Shown piece by piece: positions 21,001 through 36,400 of a stretch of DNA of 64,000 nt. The notes under the pieces were generated by a model. It ran no database searches and had not been told where the DNA came from. It saw nothing but the letters and a program-made list of their open reading frames with translations. The position numbers and the translations under genes are program-made. The number at the start of each line of letters is the position of its first letter. Within the stretch, counting starts at the first letter, position 1. This DNA is from Whitmania pigra (lineage: Eukaryota; Annelida; Clitellata; Hirudinida; Haemopidae), in the NCBI GenBank assembly GCA_021613335.1, contig JAJTWR010000239.1, positions 175,001 to 239,000 on the forward strand, in the 5' to 3' direction.

Positions 21001-24000
21001 GACTTTACAAAATGGCCGACCTTAGGCCTCCCTAGTGGACGTGGTTTATTTTCCGAGTTAAGTAGGTCGATATCTAGAGAGGATAAAAAGGTCTACCCTC
21101 CTAAAACAACCAGCAAGCTCATTGGACGCTGGGATTTGACTAATAACTTAATGGCGTGCAGAGCAGCAGTTGGAACCAAAATAATACCATCCCTCCGAGA
21201 ATAACAACACTCCCACTGGTTATAAAAATACAGCCAAACGCTATCATAATCATAATTACCATCCTCCTCATCATCATCAACACTGCCATCACCATCGCCA
21301 TCGTGAAAGGTGTCTAATGAAAATGATAACCTGATGTAGCACTGACCTTAATGCCCTTGGTGTCTTCTTCGTCAAAGGAGCCAATATCAAAAGCATCGGC
21401 AGCGTTCACTTCGCCTCTCGGTGGAATGAGCGGAGGTGGATATTTCTGGAGGTATACCTGTTGCCAGTCTGTTCCCGCGAAGAAGGGATGATCTTTCAAT
21501 TCTTGTGCCCTAGAACGACATAATCCACCTTGATTCACAATAAATTCCGAAGCGCATTTTTAATTAACATAATAAAAATGCATATTCCATGTATGACAAT
21601 GGATTTTCATTTTATTATAGTCAAAGGACTCTCAAAAGCAGAGACAAGGCATGAGTTGTTTGTCATTTGACATTTCCACGAGTCGACATTTCATAGGTGA
21701 TGAAGAGCGTTTCATTCACAAGCATTTCCAAGTTTCATTTGAACTTAAATTGCCGTTAAATGAGCCGTGAAATGATATTACAAGGCTGGAGTTCTTGAAT
21801 TCGTAACACCATCACATCGCAGATGGACGTCAGGTCAGGTGCAGAGAGATGACAAATGGAAGACATTTACTACCATCCCCATATTTCAAGTTAGTGGCTC
21901 TTTTTGGTCGTAGAGTCATATTAAGTGCCTTCCGTGTATCACTAGGTGCATTTTAATTGGGAACAATTCTCCTTTAAGCCCAATCAATGCATGCTTTGAT
22001 GCATGCGCCGCAAACGGAATGACTCATATGTAATTAAACATTTAACTTACAACTTCACATTGAATATTTACATTTAATTGAAGAAACATTGACATAAATT
22101 TTCGAAATTTATAAAAAAAATCTATAAGCGTGCTTTGTTTCTAGGAAAAACATTAAAATTTCGGTTCGGATAAAATACAAAAGACGAAAATTTGAATTCT
22201 TTTTTTTTAAATCCTAAAACATCATCATTGAAGCTCGGCTGAGTAGGAAGCCATTTGACGTTTTAGTTTCCAAAAAACTATTCTCAAATCCACTTCTCAT
22301 CGAGTTAATAGTTTCCACGGCGGATCTTCCGACATTCTTCGACCACTACACGAGGAAACTTCCTTTGTTGCTGCACTTCCTTTCATCGATCCTCTTGGAA
22401 CTTTCAATTGCCCGACGATATTTTACTACTTCCTCGCCAGTAGAATTCCTAGTCTTCCTACGGGCACATAAAGTCCACGTCAGCAAAAATATGACCTTCC
22501 AAGTTCAGCATTGTGTTAAACGTTTCAATGGTACCCTAGAAAGATCGTTGAGCCAGTCCATCTTTTTTATATTCGATTAGTAGTTATTTGACATCTTTAC
22601 ATAACAGAATTCATAACTTATTTTTTTACTTTATTAAGAGTTTGAATTGTTATGCACAACTATTTTGTGGCAAAGAAACATTATTGAACCACAGCCTTTA
22701 AAAATTCATAATGAAAGCATACAGAATGAAACGCATTTAATTCTATATTCTCCTAAAAGCTAATAAGTTATATTAAAATTCAAATCTTGATTATCATAGA
22801 ATTATGTTTTGTCTCCGATGTTGTCCCAGCACTAGATTTTCATGTAGCTGTAGGATGATGTTTATTCGCGTATTTACGCTCTCCGAATAAATTGTATGAC
22901 TGTTATGACGAGATAGATTGGAAATGTATTTATGCATAGCACGTACGACAACTCAGTCCATCTTCGGAGATTCAATGCGACTAAACCCTGTTTGCGTGAC
23001 CGTCAGAAGAGAGGTATACAGACAGGCTAAACATGGAAAAGAGGAAATGCAAAAGAAATACAAGGAACGGAAAAGAAAAACTCAAAAAAAAAAAAACAAA
23101 GCCATATTTCTTCGTGGCTGTCCAAAGCTGAGCCGTAGTGTGTTAGATTTGTGGTGAACGGATTAACTCGGGCACCTCGGAAGAATCGCTCGAGTTTGCC
23201 TCTGAATCCCTAAGGAATTGCGCAGAAGGTCAGAGGAGACTAAACGAACGAACGAATGAATGAGAAGAAGAAAGTTCTCCACATCCAGGAAAACAAAATG
23301 CCTTTCTACTTAATTGGATGGACATTATATTGCTTAATATATCACTGTCGGATCGGTAGTTCGTCTTAATCTAAGCCCAATAACATGAAGAGGCGTAATA
23401 GAAATTACTTTTTTTTTTTTTATTCATATTACATAATTGAGAGAAAATAACGACAAGAATATTTGCGGACATGTTGTACCTAACGGTAATTAACTTGCCC
23501 ATGCTTTTTTGCAGGCAGAACAAAATGACGTTCTGCTGAAATATTCAGTCGGACTAAAAGGAAGAAGACATTAAGAAAGGAAAAATTAGGAAAGGAATGC
23601 ATCCTTCACTGAAGAAATGCCTGTTCCCTGGAGGTTGAGTGGCTAAATCTTCTCAAGTATTTAATCATTTACATCTCAACATTTCATCTCTTTCAAACTC
23701 TCGGATAACTTTTATTCAGCAACGTGACAGCTAGGCTTTTCAGAGTATTACGTATTTTGGGAAAGGCTTCACGATTAAACCTCAATCAGTAATTTATTTT
23801 TCAACGTTAGATTTCGGTTCTACAAAATTAAAAATTAGTTTAGTTCAGTTATAATAAGCATTAGTTATAATAAGAATTAGTTATAATAACAATTAGCTAT
23901 AATACACATCAGTTAAAATAGGCTTTTTTTGCCTTCATGAAACAACTGTCTGGAGGGCAGAATGAGAGTGGATTTTTTGCACATGTCGAAGAAAAATTCG

Positions 24001-24298
24001 AATCTCGACAGAAAGAATCACTGGAACCATTTGAAGTGTGTCAAAGGAAAATCAATGTCCTTCTCTGGTGGTCCAAAAATGCAATATTTATAAAAATATG
24101 TAAAAACCCATAATCATGGGCTATACCAATAACAACAACAACGTAGTAAATATATATATATATATAACCATTATTATATATATATACAACCATTATTATT
24201 ACTATTATTATTATATTATATTATTATCATTATTATTATTATTATTATTATCATTATTATTATCATTATTATTATCATTATTATTATTATCATTATTA

Positions 24299-24343
<45 letters not shown>

Positions 24344-24363
24344 TATTATTATTATCATTATTA

Positions 24364-24420
<57 letters not shown>

Positions 24421-27400
24421 TTATTATTATTAGTGCGTCGTTTTATTGGAGTCAGGCGATGGCTTAAAGATGTTGATGAGAAAGAGAAGGACTTTGACAT
24501 GGAAATAAAAGTGCAATGAAAAATATTGGGGAAGCCCCAAGTAAACAAGCAACGATGCGATGCCTTTTCACAGAGTGCCTCTGCATCTTCGATGATTCCA
24601 GATGTTTCCTTTTCACAGAGTTGTACTCTCCAACATTTGAACTCTCAACTTTGAACTATCAACAATTCCCTACTCAAGTTACATCGTGTAACATAATCAC
24701 CCCACATCGATCAATCGAACTCAGATAAGTTATCATTTTAGCTCTTATTATGCCTTTGTAATTGTAATTTGTAATTATAAGCAGCATCGGGGAGGTTTTC
24801 ATTGCAGCCCAAAAATAGGCTTCAGTTGGCAATCATCCACATATATAATATCTTACGAGCACGTCACTGGATCCACATAATGTTTGTCACAACACAATCG
24901 ACATGATCATTGTGATGAGCATCATCATCATCATCATCATCATCATCGTCGTGTCGTCGTCATCATCATCATCATCATCATCATCAACAACAACAACAAC
25001 AACAGCGAGTCATAATAAAAACAATGATGATGGCGATGGTAATAAAGATTTATGGTAAGCACTGAAGCAGCAGAATCTGAGTAGCAAGGAGAGTGCATAA
25101 AGAGATTCCATCTCTGAAATCGAAGGAGACCAGCAGAGCATGAAATGACATCAAGTGGGATACAAAATCAACGAAGCGTGACCAACCCTGCTCCTCGGCA
25201 TCCAAGCCTCTCGGACACCTCCCTCTTCAGCAGCTGCTCCAACAGACTCTTCATGTCTGAGGTCATGGAATCGGGAAACTCAAGCTCCTACGATGATGGA
25301 TGGATGAAATGATTAATAATCAGTAATTAGATCATTAATCATTATTAATCATGATCGGATTATAATTTCTATTTCTATTCATTCAGTTGTTTATTCGGCT
25401 TGTTTATTTATCATACTTCAAAGGATGCTGCTCTAGGGTTTTACTTGAAAACCTGAAAAGCTCAAATTCCATTTCTGAACTTAATCAAGTGACCCGATAA
25501 CTGCATCGATTAGTTATATAAAAAAAACCCTCATTAAACGGATAAATGGATGGATGGATGGATGGATGGATGGATGGATGGATTGTTAGAAGGGCCAATA
25601 AAAAATGGAAAGAAGAAATAGTTTGTAAAGAAACAAAGAAAGTGATGCTGATATGAAAATTGACAGTAATAGTTCATAGTTAAGCAAATCATCCAGACAC
25701 TCCAGAAAGTCGAGTTGGAGAATGTCAAGGTCGTGCAAGGGTTCTTTATGATGCTCGATGCAACGATGCAACGTGCAATCGCATTTTTGCAGAGTTTTTC
25801 CATAGTCGTTTGCTAGCTGAATTTATAGGAGGTCGAGAACCATCTCTGATATCACAAAATGACGTTCCACTTCATGCACTGCCATGCGGATGTCATACCG
25901 TATCACGTATTGCCGTCTAATACAACTTGTGCGTGAATGTCAAAGAAGAAAAGTCCTCACAAGAACAACTTTACACAAGGACAGCTATTCTCCCCAACAA
26001 CAATCTCCGACCAACACAACTCAGCAACTGAAACTGTCATACATTACGCAAGAGTCCAAAATTCAATGTTTGGACTTATTTCTGAAGAAAAATAGTTAGA
26101 AAATTAAAAAAAAATGAGTTGGATTAAATTGTGCTCAAGATGTTTTTTTCACAATGAAGAGAAATCAGAAAATGAAGGAAAAAAAATCAAATTACCATGT
26201 TGAGAGTGAGGTTGTCGATTTCAGATCTCTCTTTGCTCTTGTGCTGTCTGAACGGACTGTGCCTGTGTTAATGGCAAGTAGCAAACGTGACAGACGACAT
26301 CAGCATTCCTAGGTGTGCCACACGCATTAGCACGCGGGAAAATGTGATGGCGCACGGCCAAGGTGACAAAGATGAAAAGGATGGTGATGATGGCGATGCT
26401 GATAATGATGATGAAGATGATGGTAACGATGATGATAAGGTGATGGGGATAATGTGAAAAAAGATGATGATGGCTGCATAAAAGAGCGAACCAATAAGAA
26501 CCAATAGTCATGTGCAACTCTTATGATGATCATCGTAAAATCGGGCACTACCGAAGGTATAAAATGAGATGACGTCGACTTAAACAGGTGATGCGTTACA
26601 AAGTTGCGGTTACGTCATCTTCTTCATTAAGACGATCGATATCAATTTAAGTTCCAGCAACATCGTCTCCACGACCGAAACCAACAGTTTCGTTATCCAT
26701 TCATTCGTTCAATTATTCATGCAACCATCCATCCTTTCATCTATCCATTAATTGGTTCATAAATCTATTCTCGCCTTCATCAGCTTCCCATTTCAGGTTC
26801 ATTATTTTCAATCCTCTGCAGAATCATGAAATCGGAGAAATGCAGACAATTGGACAACAATACTTAAGAAGTAGACATTTGAAAGAGTCACGTTAGATGC
26901 AGGAAATGAAGCATTTTCCAATCATCTCATGCATAAATCATCCATCCTCCCAACCAAATATCTATCCAACCGTTCGTTTATAGCTACCGTAGTCCATTCG
27001 CTTAGCTATCCAATCATCCTTCCATCCATTCATCCATTAGGAGAGCACGTGGCACTTAATGGTCTCAGAGGGGAATCGTTAAATGCCAATGGCGATGAGA
27101 AAGGTTTGTACAGGTGATAACATCATCGGCTATAACAAGCAACGATGTGCTTGCTGGTGTTTCCCCTGATGCTGCGACGATGACGATGATGATGATGATG
27201 ATGTTGATGATGATAAAACTAACAATATTGTGCCTCGTAATGAGGCATTCTAGTGTACTGAAGGGAATGACTGGATAAGGACATGACGTTCTTCATTGCA
27301 TGTCCACCCTTAATTAATTAATTAATTAATTAGTGATGATGATAATGATGCCTGATGAAAGCGATTCATAAAGACACCGACTAGCGGTTAATAAGCAGGC

Positions 27401-30400
27401 GATTGTCCTGTACGTACGTTTAGCGCCCGCTAACAAGCATCATTTCTGTTCAGCCAATCACAGCTGATGAGCAAGTTAAGAATCGAGTTATGTAAACACT
27501 GAATAGTGTCTCGGAAAGAGTCAAAATACATTTTGTTAGTTTGGACTCCGCTTAAACCATTTTTGAGATTGTAAGCCAAAGATTTTAGTAAAACTTATCT
27601 AGCCATAATAATAATATTAACAACAATAAAAAATAATAATAATGACGACAACAACAACAGTTACAATAATAAGAAATTGCTGCAATTCCTCCTTTCGCGA
27701 TATTCATATCTCAACCACAAGATTATCTCGAAAGTAGGTTCATGAGAAGCAGACTTACCCTCTGAGAAGTTTGTAGATCATACAGCCGAAGCTGAACCAA
27801 TCAGCACTCGAGTCGTAGGCTGTGCCCTTGGAAAGAACTTCAGGAGCCATGTACCCGTGGGTACCCCTAAGATCGTGGATATAATGAATAAATACTCAAC
27901 TATAATATTATAACATAATATCATTTATTATAAATAAATACCCATTTATAATATCGTGGACGTCATAAATAAATAGCTATTTACGTGCAAGACATTTTTC
28001 ATACTTATAAACGCACGGTTTAGGTCTGCGCGAAAGCATTTTTCATGCTTTTATGGCGTGTGGATTTGTCTGTCATATTTCATATTTCCTGAACATGAAG
28101 ACTATAAAGCCAAATAAGAGCAACTCGTTAGATAACAGGAAAAATAGGAAGCCGAGCAATGAACAAATTGTTGCAAATAACAATTAACAAATAAAAACCG
28201 CTGGGGAACATTTAACCAGAATTGCATTTTTTTATATTTTCTGGAAACCTTTAACAGCTGTTTGAGTAGGTGGAAAGAGATCATTCAACACCAGTTTCCA
28301 ATTATAGACGTGGATGGTTCACGCAATTGTTTTAAATTGTAGGAACCAATAAAGGCTTCAAAGCGCGTAAAAATAGTTACAAATCACCATTATTACATTA
28401 GGTCTTCTACGAATAAACCAAACCAACCGCCCACTAGAAGACCCTTCAGAACGTAATTAGCATCCAATAATAATTTATCAGACCTTCATAATTATTCTTC
28501 GCAATTCATTCAATCAATTCAATTGTTACTCTATCTATGCAAACTGTACAAACCCAAACGAAAGCATAAACACTCAAGTATAGATAAATTGAAGGCCATT
28601 CTTTTTTGTAAATATTAAGTACCTCATCATCATCATCATCATCATCATAGTCATCATAGTCATAAGCATAAGTAACAAGTGGAATGTAAAACTTACACAC
28701 TGGCATGGGGCTTCTTTTTGGAAAAGTCACAAGCCAGACCGAGGTCAGATATTCTCACGTGACCATTCTCATCCAATAATATGTTGGCAGGCTGCAATGG
28801 TGGTTTTTAGCTTAGAAGTTGTCAAGTTTAGTTAGACCGCTATTATTATTATTGTTATTATTATTATCACCATTATTATTGTTATTATTATCACTACTAC
28901 TATTATTATTACTATTATTGTTATTATTATTATTGTTATTATATTATTATTATTGTTATTGTTATTATTATCATTATCATCATTATTATTATTATTTTCA
29001 TCGATGAAATCATCAAGGCTATTATCTAAGTATAAATAAAAGAGTTAAATAAATAAATACTATTTAAGAAGACTATTCGTCAGATGCATGGGTGGTCTCC
29101 TCCAAGCGCGAGAGTCAATGATTGTAACGCACTCGTCCGTAAAGTCAGGTCTCGTGTGACGTCATCGAGAGAAAAATGTTTTGTGAAATCGAAATAACAT
29201 GCCAGAGTGTGAGGCTATTTTTAGATTCAAATTATTTATAGGAAATTGCTTTATAAAAGTTCTCCAATGAGAAATCCCAGAGGAAAATGTCCTTAAATTT
29301 TAAATTTGGATCTCTTTTTTTTAACTTTGCTGAATGAAAAGTAGCATTAAAGCATTATCGGTGTTGTCGAATAGTCAACTTATTAACATATCAACTGTAA
29401 ACTGTTAATATTTATTAGAATGACAAATTCTCACAAAACACAACACTACCACAAATGAACATCATAGAAGTTACCATCGTAATGTTTAATATTCATCATT
29501 CTTAATACTATTACTATGTTCTCTGCAGAGATTTGTTCAGTCTTGCCTTAATAATTTACTATTCATTAATTTACTTTTTTAATGATGTACTTTTCCTTAA
29601 TGTATTTCCTTTAATGATGTAATTTTGAGTTTCGTTTCCAAACGAACTTGGAAATCAGTCACAAAATCGAAAAGATGCTATTAAAGGATGATAATAATGA
29701 TAATGGCAATAATGATGATGATGATGGTTAAGTCAATATACCAATGCTGCTGATGATGATGTTGCTGATAATGATGAATAAAATCTCAGCAGAAATGTAG
29801 AGGCAAGAGCATGGGTGGTCTCATCGAAGCTAGAGTAAATTGTTAGAAAGATTGATGATGACGATGAGATGGAGGAGGAGGAGGAAGAGGAGGAAGAGGA
29901 GTAGGAAGCTAGGGAAAAAAAAAGTAAATTCACACGTCATGTCACCTTGAGATCCCGATAAACGACAAATCTGTTATGCATGTGCTCGAGGCCCAGTATG
30001 ATCTCCGAGCAGTAGAATCTGACTTCTGTCTCTGAAAAAACCCCGTGCTGTGAGAGGTGGTAGTGGAGGTCGCCTCCGTTCATCAGGTCGAGGATGAAGC
30101 ACAATTTCTCAGGGGTCTGGAAGGCGTACGTCATGCACACGATGAAGGGACAACCTTCCTGAAAAGTTTTCATGACGTAGACATTTTAATATAACTTTTA
30201 TAGACCGAATGTGATTTCGAAACTACGCCTCAAATGATCATGCGATAACTTTCGGTGCCGAAATTGAAGCCAAAATTCGGTCGGTGTCTAATGATAGCAA
30301 TACAAGCAATAACAACAACAACGGCAATGATACTAGTATCGGCAACAGTATTAATAATAATGAAGTATTAATAATAGCAGTAAAGCCATTGCACCAACAA

Positions 30401-33400
30401 CTACTGAACTACTCAAGAAATTACAAACGAGTTTCGTTCTCAAAGTTGAGTTGTCAGAGGAAATGAGTGGAACTAACAACAGGTAACTTCGGCAACATCA
30501 TTAACGACAAATAATAATAATAATTAATAACGAAAATAATAACGTATGGCTGCTAACAAGGATGCTGCATTTATTTCAGACACGGCAGTGAGATAATAAG
30601 CAGCTTCAGATAATAATTAGGTGCACCTTCATTCATTCAACAATGTTTTGCCGTATAATCATTCGTCATTATATTATATTATATTATACTATATTATATT
30701 ACATTACATTACATCGCATTACATTACATTACATTGCATTACATTACATTGCATTACATTGCATTGCATTACATTGCATTACATTACATTACATTACATT
30801 ACATTACATTACATTACATTACATTATATTATATTATATTATATTATATATATTATATTATATTATATTAAACACATCACCTATTAAGAACTTTGCCTTA
30901 ACGTTCAATAAACTTGTCTAGAGACATGATAAAGTGATTATTTAAATTATTATATTATTATTGTCATTGTCGTTATTATTCAAACCGTGAATAGTAAAGC
31001 ACTCACCCCAGTGCTGACCGAGGAAAGCATATTCCTCTCGTTGAGTGCCAACGTTTCCCCACCCTTCATCTTGATCCTCTTCTTGTCCAGACACTTCATT
31101 GCATACCTGGAGAGGTAAATGTAAATGTCATGGATGGATGCATGCATGCATTCAGGGGTGGATTAATCAACCTGGCCATAACCACATATTATAAATCGTA
31201 ACTTTAATGAATGAATGCAATTAGTTGTCCATTTGGTAAAACAAAATGGAGCAAATAATTAATTGATTTTAAATGCCAGCAGGGAGGAGGAGGAGGGGGG
31301 AGGCGAATGACGTCATCGATGGTTAGGCTCAGGTAATATCATCCATGACGACTGAATGGCTCTACTAAAACAAACGCCATGTTTACTCAGACTATTTATT
31401 ATGACGTCATCAGCGCAACAAGCACGATTGCTATTAAAGATGAACGTGAATAAAACTGAATTGAGAGAAATTAAAGGGAATATTCGAATTTTAATATGTT
31501 GAAGGACCATAAATAAATAAGGTCATCTTATAATAACTTGCGAAATTTCTCTCTTATCACTCACCATGAAGAGATAACGAGTGATTCAACAATTTTACGT
31601 TCATGTTTGATTAAAAATTGCTTTTATTTTATGAAGCACATCGAAACACCTTCGAATGTCAACAACAGCAACAACAGCAACTCATCATCGTCACTCATCG
31701 CCAATTATTACTATTATCATTTCCCATCCTACATTATTTTGAGCAGATGGATATAAATTATAATGCTCATAATCAGAGAATCAAATGCTGTTCAAATACA
31801 TTAAAGGATTGTTGGCTTTTAATATTTCACCAGGAGATGAAATGTATTGATGATGATGATGATGATGATGACGAAAATGATAATATTTTATCAAAAGGTG
31901 AGATATTAAAGATTACGCTGTTGAGACCGATAAAAGCTTCTTTAAAGTTCAAGGGGTATCTGGAAAAGAAATTTCTCACCAGCAAATGAGGCAGAACAAA
32001 AGCCAATGAAGGAATGTAAGGAATATTACGAATTGTAATTATTATTGTGAATTGTAATGAATATTGAGCATTGTGAATTGTAATGAATACTGTCAGTTGC
32101 AATGAATATTGTGAATAATTAGTAAGTGATTAATGAAATTCTGAAATGTTGAAACGAAATCACGAACATCTTGCCAGTGTCTGCCTTTCTGCATCCATAT
32201 ACTTCCCCGAAGCCTCCTCTGCCGATGATCCGATGGACGCTGAAGTCATTCATTGTCAACTGTTGTGATGTAAGAGACGACATTTAGAATATTTTATCTA
32301 ATAAATTATCTAATGTATTTCTATTGCGAATGAAAAATATTCGCTTAATAAAAATGAGTGTTCGTAAAATGATTAAAGGAAACGTTCAAGTATCGGATTA
32401 TGAAATTAATTGGACAAAAAGTAAAGGTGTTAAAACTGAGAGTGGACGATGAAAATTTCAATCTGAAAACAAAGTTTTTGCACACTTAAGAAAGCTTGCT
32501 GAACAATTTTAAAGCATTTTTAACGGTTTTACGATCCATATTTTGTAATTTAATATTGTGCTCGAAATTGTTAAGAGAAAGATTGTCAGGTGCCAATAAA
32601 ACATAAACTTTGAAAATATAAAAACAAAAATTCAAAGAACACATACTTGAATGTTCAGTTCCAGATTCTTCCATTGACAAAATCTTGTATATTTGTCACT
32701 AAATTCAAATTTAATAGTTATTTATAAATAAATAAATACAGATAATAATAATGCATTGTAGCAATAAAATAATTAATAAAATTTAAAATATATTATTATA
32801 CTTTAATAATAAATATTATTGTTGACTTCAACCTTTCAAGAAACTTCTCAAAGAGAGGACCCCTCAGGAGATCTTTAATTTCTGTTAAATATGGCTGAAA
32901 GAAGAGTTAATGATGAAATAACAATAATTATAATAATAATAACCAATATGTTAAAAAATACTGTAATAAGATTAATATTAATGTAATTAATTTATTCAAT
33001 AATAAAATATTAATAAAATATAAAAACATTATAATAATATCTAATATATAATACTAACGGAAACTATAATAGCAAAAGAAGAATGAATCTACTACAGGAG
33101 TAATAACAATTCAGATAAGGTTCAGATTACAGGTTGCACAGGATGATACAGGTTAGTCACAACAAATAACAACAACAATTTTCAAAGCAACTTGGAGGAA
33201 GAAAAGAAAGAAGCTTATATATAATTAGAGCAAGGACACCAAGTGCACTTGTAACATCAATATGTCAATAATAATAACACAGGAAATCATCATTTTCCGA
33301 CCTCAAAGATGTTAGTTGGGAGTTTTCGACTTTTTTGAGCAGTTGTCAATGCCTCGTGTACGTGGCTGATTGCCTCTTGTGAATAAGCCTGAATATTAAA

Positions 33401-36400
33401 TTAGTTAGCGAAGATATGAGCGGGTAATTAAGAATTATAAATGAGGAATGAAGGCAATCGATTGCTTTTACGCTGGATTAAAAAATAATGCTAAAACATT
33501 TACGAAGATGTGGATTAGAGGCATGCCATAATGCACGATTTAAAATTCATTTCATTATTTTAAATATTCTAGAAATCAGATTAATCGATGATCAACTAAT
33601 CAACTTATACATCGCAAACAATGTACGTGTTCTCCACATACTGCAGACTTAATTGAGGGAGAATTAAAGTGATGAATTAGCTGTAAAGATGCTAAGGTTA
33701 AATTAGTTCAAGATACCATGCTGAAATATAAACATGCCTCACAAAGGCCACAAAAAAAACGAAATTGCTTGTATATTTAATAAAAACGGTAGCTACTGTT
33801 ATTCAGCATCCAGACTTTGTCCCACAAAGCACATGCACTTAAAAGCGATGTTTTTAAAATAGAAAGAAGAACCAGTCCACCACGACAGCGTAGGGTGCAA
33901 AAGGATAAGCCATGCAACCACCTTCCTGGGCAATCTTACAAGGCAATGAGTCCTTCCATTCCCATCCATCATTCCACTATAACTGGTCATTGCAATTCCA
34001 CCTTAAAAGGTTTTCACGTCTTTGCAAATTGAAATAAATCGGTCACTTAATAGAAAAGAAAATGCCGTGAAGAGTTGTGACGGCAGCAGGAATAAATTTG
34101 GATCGAAACGACTTGAAAGCTCACGAAGTTAGGTGCATTCTGCAGGAGTCGAAAACGTGACTAGAACGTCAACCAGTACGTTTTCAGTTGTCCTCGCCGA
34201 AACAGCAGAGAACTTGTCATCATTGACTCGTGAGATGGCTGTGAAAATCTAGTTGAAAATGAGATTTATTCATTCTGAAAAGCTTCAAGCTCTCCGATCA
34301 CAGTAGGGATGCAGACGCCCAGGCTCGACGTGAAAATGACTTAATTGCCTCAATTAAGGCCACTTCACGATTTCAACGATGAGCTAATGACTTCCAAGCA
34401 CTAATCTAGCCCATTACTGAAGTAATTGCAACGGTAGGGTAGAACGACAAAAAGCTGATCTGATCGAAAGCAACGGAAAAATGAACAAAAACAAGCGCGT
34501 AACTTTATCCAGGTGGCACTAAGACTCCCTCTCTTCGTCTCATAGGCACACGAACAATTTTTTATTGGTAGTGCCGGCAATGACATAGCAAATAATTTGA
34601 TTAGAAGCATATTTTAAACTACCACTCGAAGTGGATGACGATCGATAACAATTGATCAATCGTCAGGATGTTAGATGTTTCATGGTCTTCACATTGATTC
34701 CGACTTATGACTTATTGACTCAAAAGTTGACAAAGACAAGTTACGTACATGGGATTGCGAGAGAAGTTCCTTCATAATGAATTGATCGTACACATCTTTT
34801 CCCGCCTTTATCCTTTCCTCGTCTGTTTCCAAGTTTTCAAATTTCTTTATCTGTTCACAAAAAGTCAACATTTCAGTAATTGTCATAGTTAGGTAACTGA
34901 TATCAATAAAAGTGCAAATAAATGAATAAATAAATTATGATTATTACGGTTATTATATATCCTTATTGTTGTTATTATTGCTATTTCCTCATTGACCAGA
35001 GCAATGCATTTTGTTCCATCTATCCAAGTCGTGGTGGATGCATTATGCTCATTTTGGATGTATTATCCTCATTTTGGATGCATTCCTTGCAGAGGCGTTA
35101 AATAATTCAGAGTAACTGACGAAGCAATTCGACACCGAATGTCCTTAAAAAGGGACGCCCAAATGAAAAGGATATCGTCGTGTTAATGGTGCTCAGGAAA
35201 CGAGAACCACTAAAGTGACCCTCGCCAATCAAATCGTTGATATTAATGGGCGCCTTATCCTAAGCACGCAATTATGCTGTGTAGAAGCCAGACCATAGTT
35301 ATCCATACATGCTTTTGTAATTGTTTCCAGGCATAAACAACTTAAATCTTTTTCGTAGCAGTCTGCATTCCAAGTCTTACCTCCAGCAACTTATTCTTTC
35401 CAGCAGAGCAGGAGCGAACAAGCAATGCGATCGGCAGCATTTCCTTTTTAGATTAAATGCCACGTGGTAAAAGTAGGATCACTATCGTGCGAGACGGCGA
35501 GTGATATAACAAATGGTCTCAGAAACTAGAGTTTATAATACCTAACGTGTGTGCTGATATCGAGAGGACGCGTGTCATTAGATGTACAACATCTAAGTAA
35601 TTCACACAAAGTCATCTTCAAAGGCCTAGAAATATAATAAATAACAGCACCTCAGTCTATAAAGAAAGACTGTCAGCGTCACAGGTGCGTTTCCTCTTTA
35701 AGATATATCCTCAGACTTCCTGAAGATCCAAAAAACCTGGACTTCACTTCTATTTAAAACCTGCCACCGCATAAGACGAAGCCTCACAATTGCTTTAAAT
35801 TATATTTTATTTACAACATCACATCTATTATACCATGACGCAGACATGTCTCCTTCATGGCTGGATGACTCAGCCTGTAGTTTTTCGATTTTAAAAGCAG
35901 CATGGAGGCAATTTATTGTCGGTCTCAAGATGCCACGGCAGGGAATCGAAAGAAGGACATTTTGGATCAGCTGATTAATGCATCCTACATGCAGGCTACA
36001 AAAACTGACAAACGAAACCCTTCTCGAGCAAATGCTTCCAACTAAGACATTTCTTGACTGAAAGGTTATTTGATTAAACCCCTCAAGTACGATAACGATA
36101 ATTATCAAGTTATCTGTTATCAAGTTGATAACAAACTTCCTGGTAAACGAAAGAACTTTACAAAAATAAGAGTAATACTGAAGATGCGTAGCAAAGGGTC
36201 AATTTGGTGCCCTCCCTCAATATTATCAAATTGTTAATTGTCACTGTAATACTGTGTGAACTTGAACGACAGATTTCGTTGAAATGCGCCCATTAACCAT
36301 GCGAGTAAACATCCCTCTCGCTTCAACAATTGCGGCCTAAAGATCATCTAACGATGACTAATACAATAAGTAATAGTGCGATCTCTGACCTTATTTTTAT

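Larger units (their letters stand above)
21510..25186. other. long GRK intron, no nested gene recognised
   Basis: This 3.7-kb intron separates the exon encoding the kinase C-lobe end (25187-25287) from the exon with the AGC-tail motif. Apart from simple repeats at 24118-24432 and 24919-24987 I see no exon, RNA gene or transposon protein. Confidence 0.6.
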
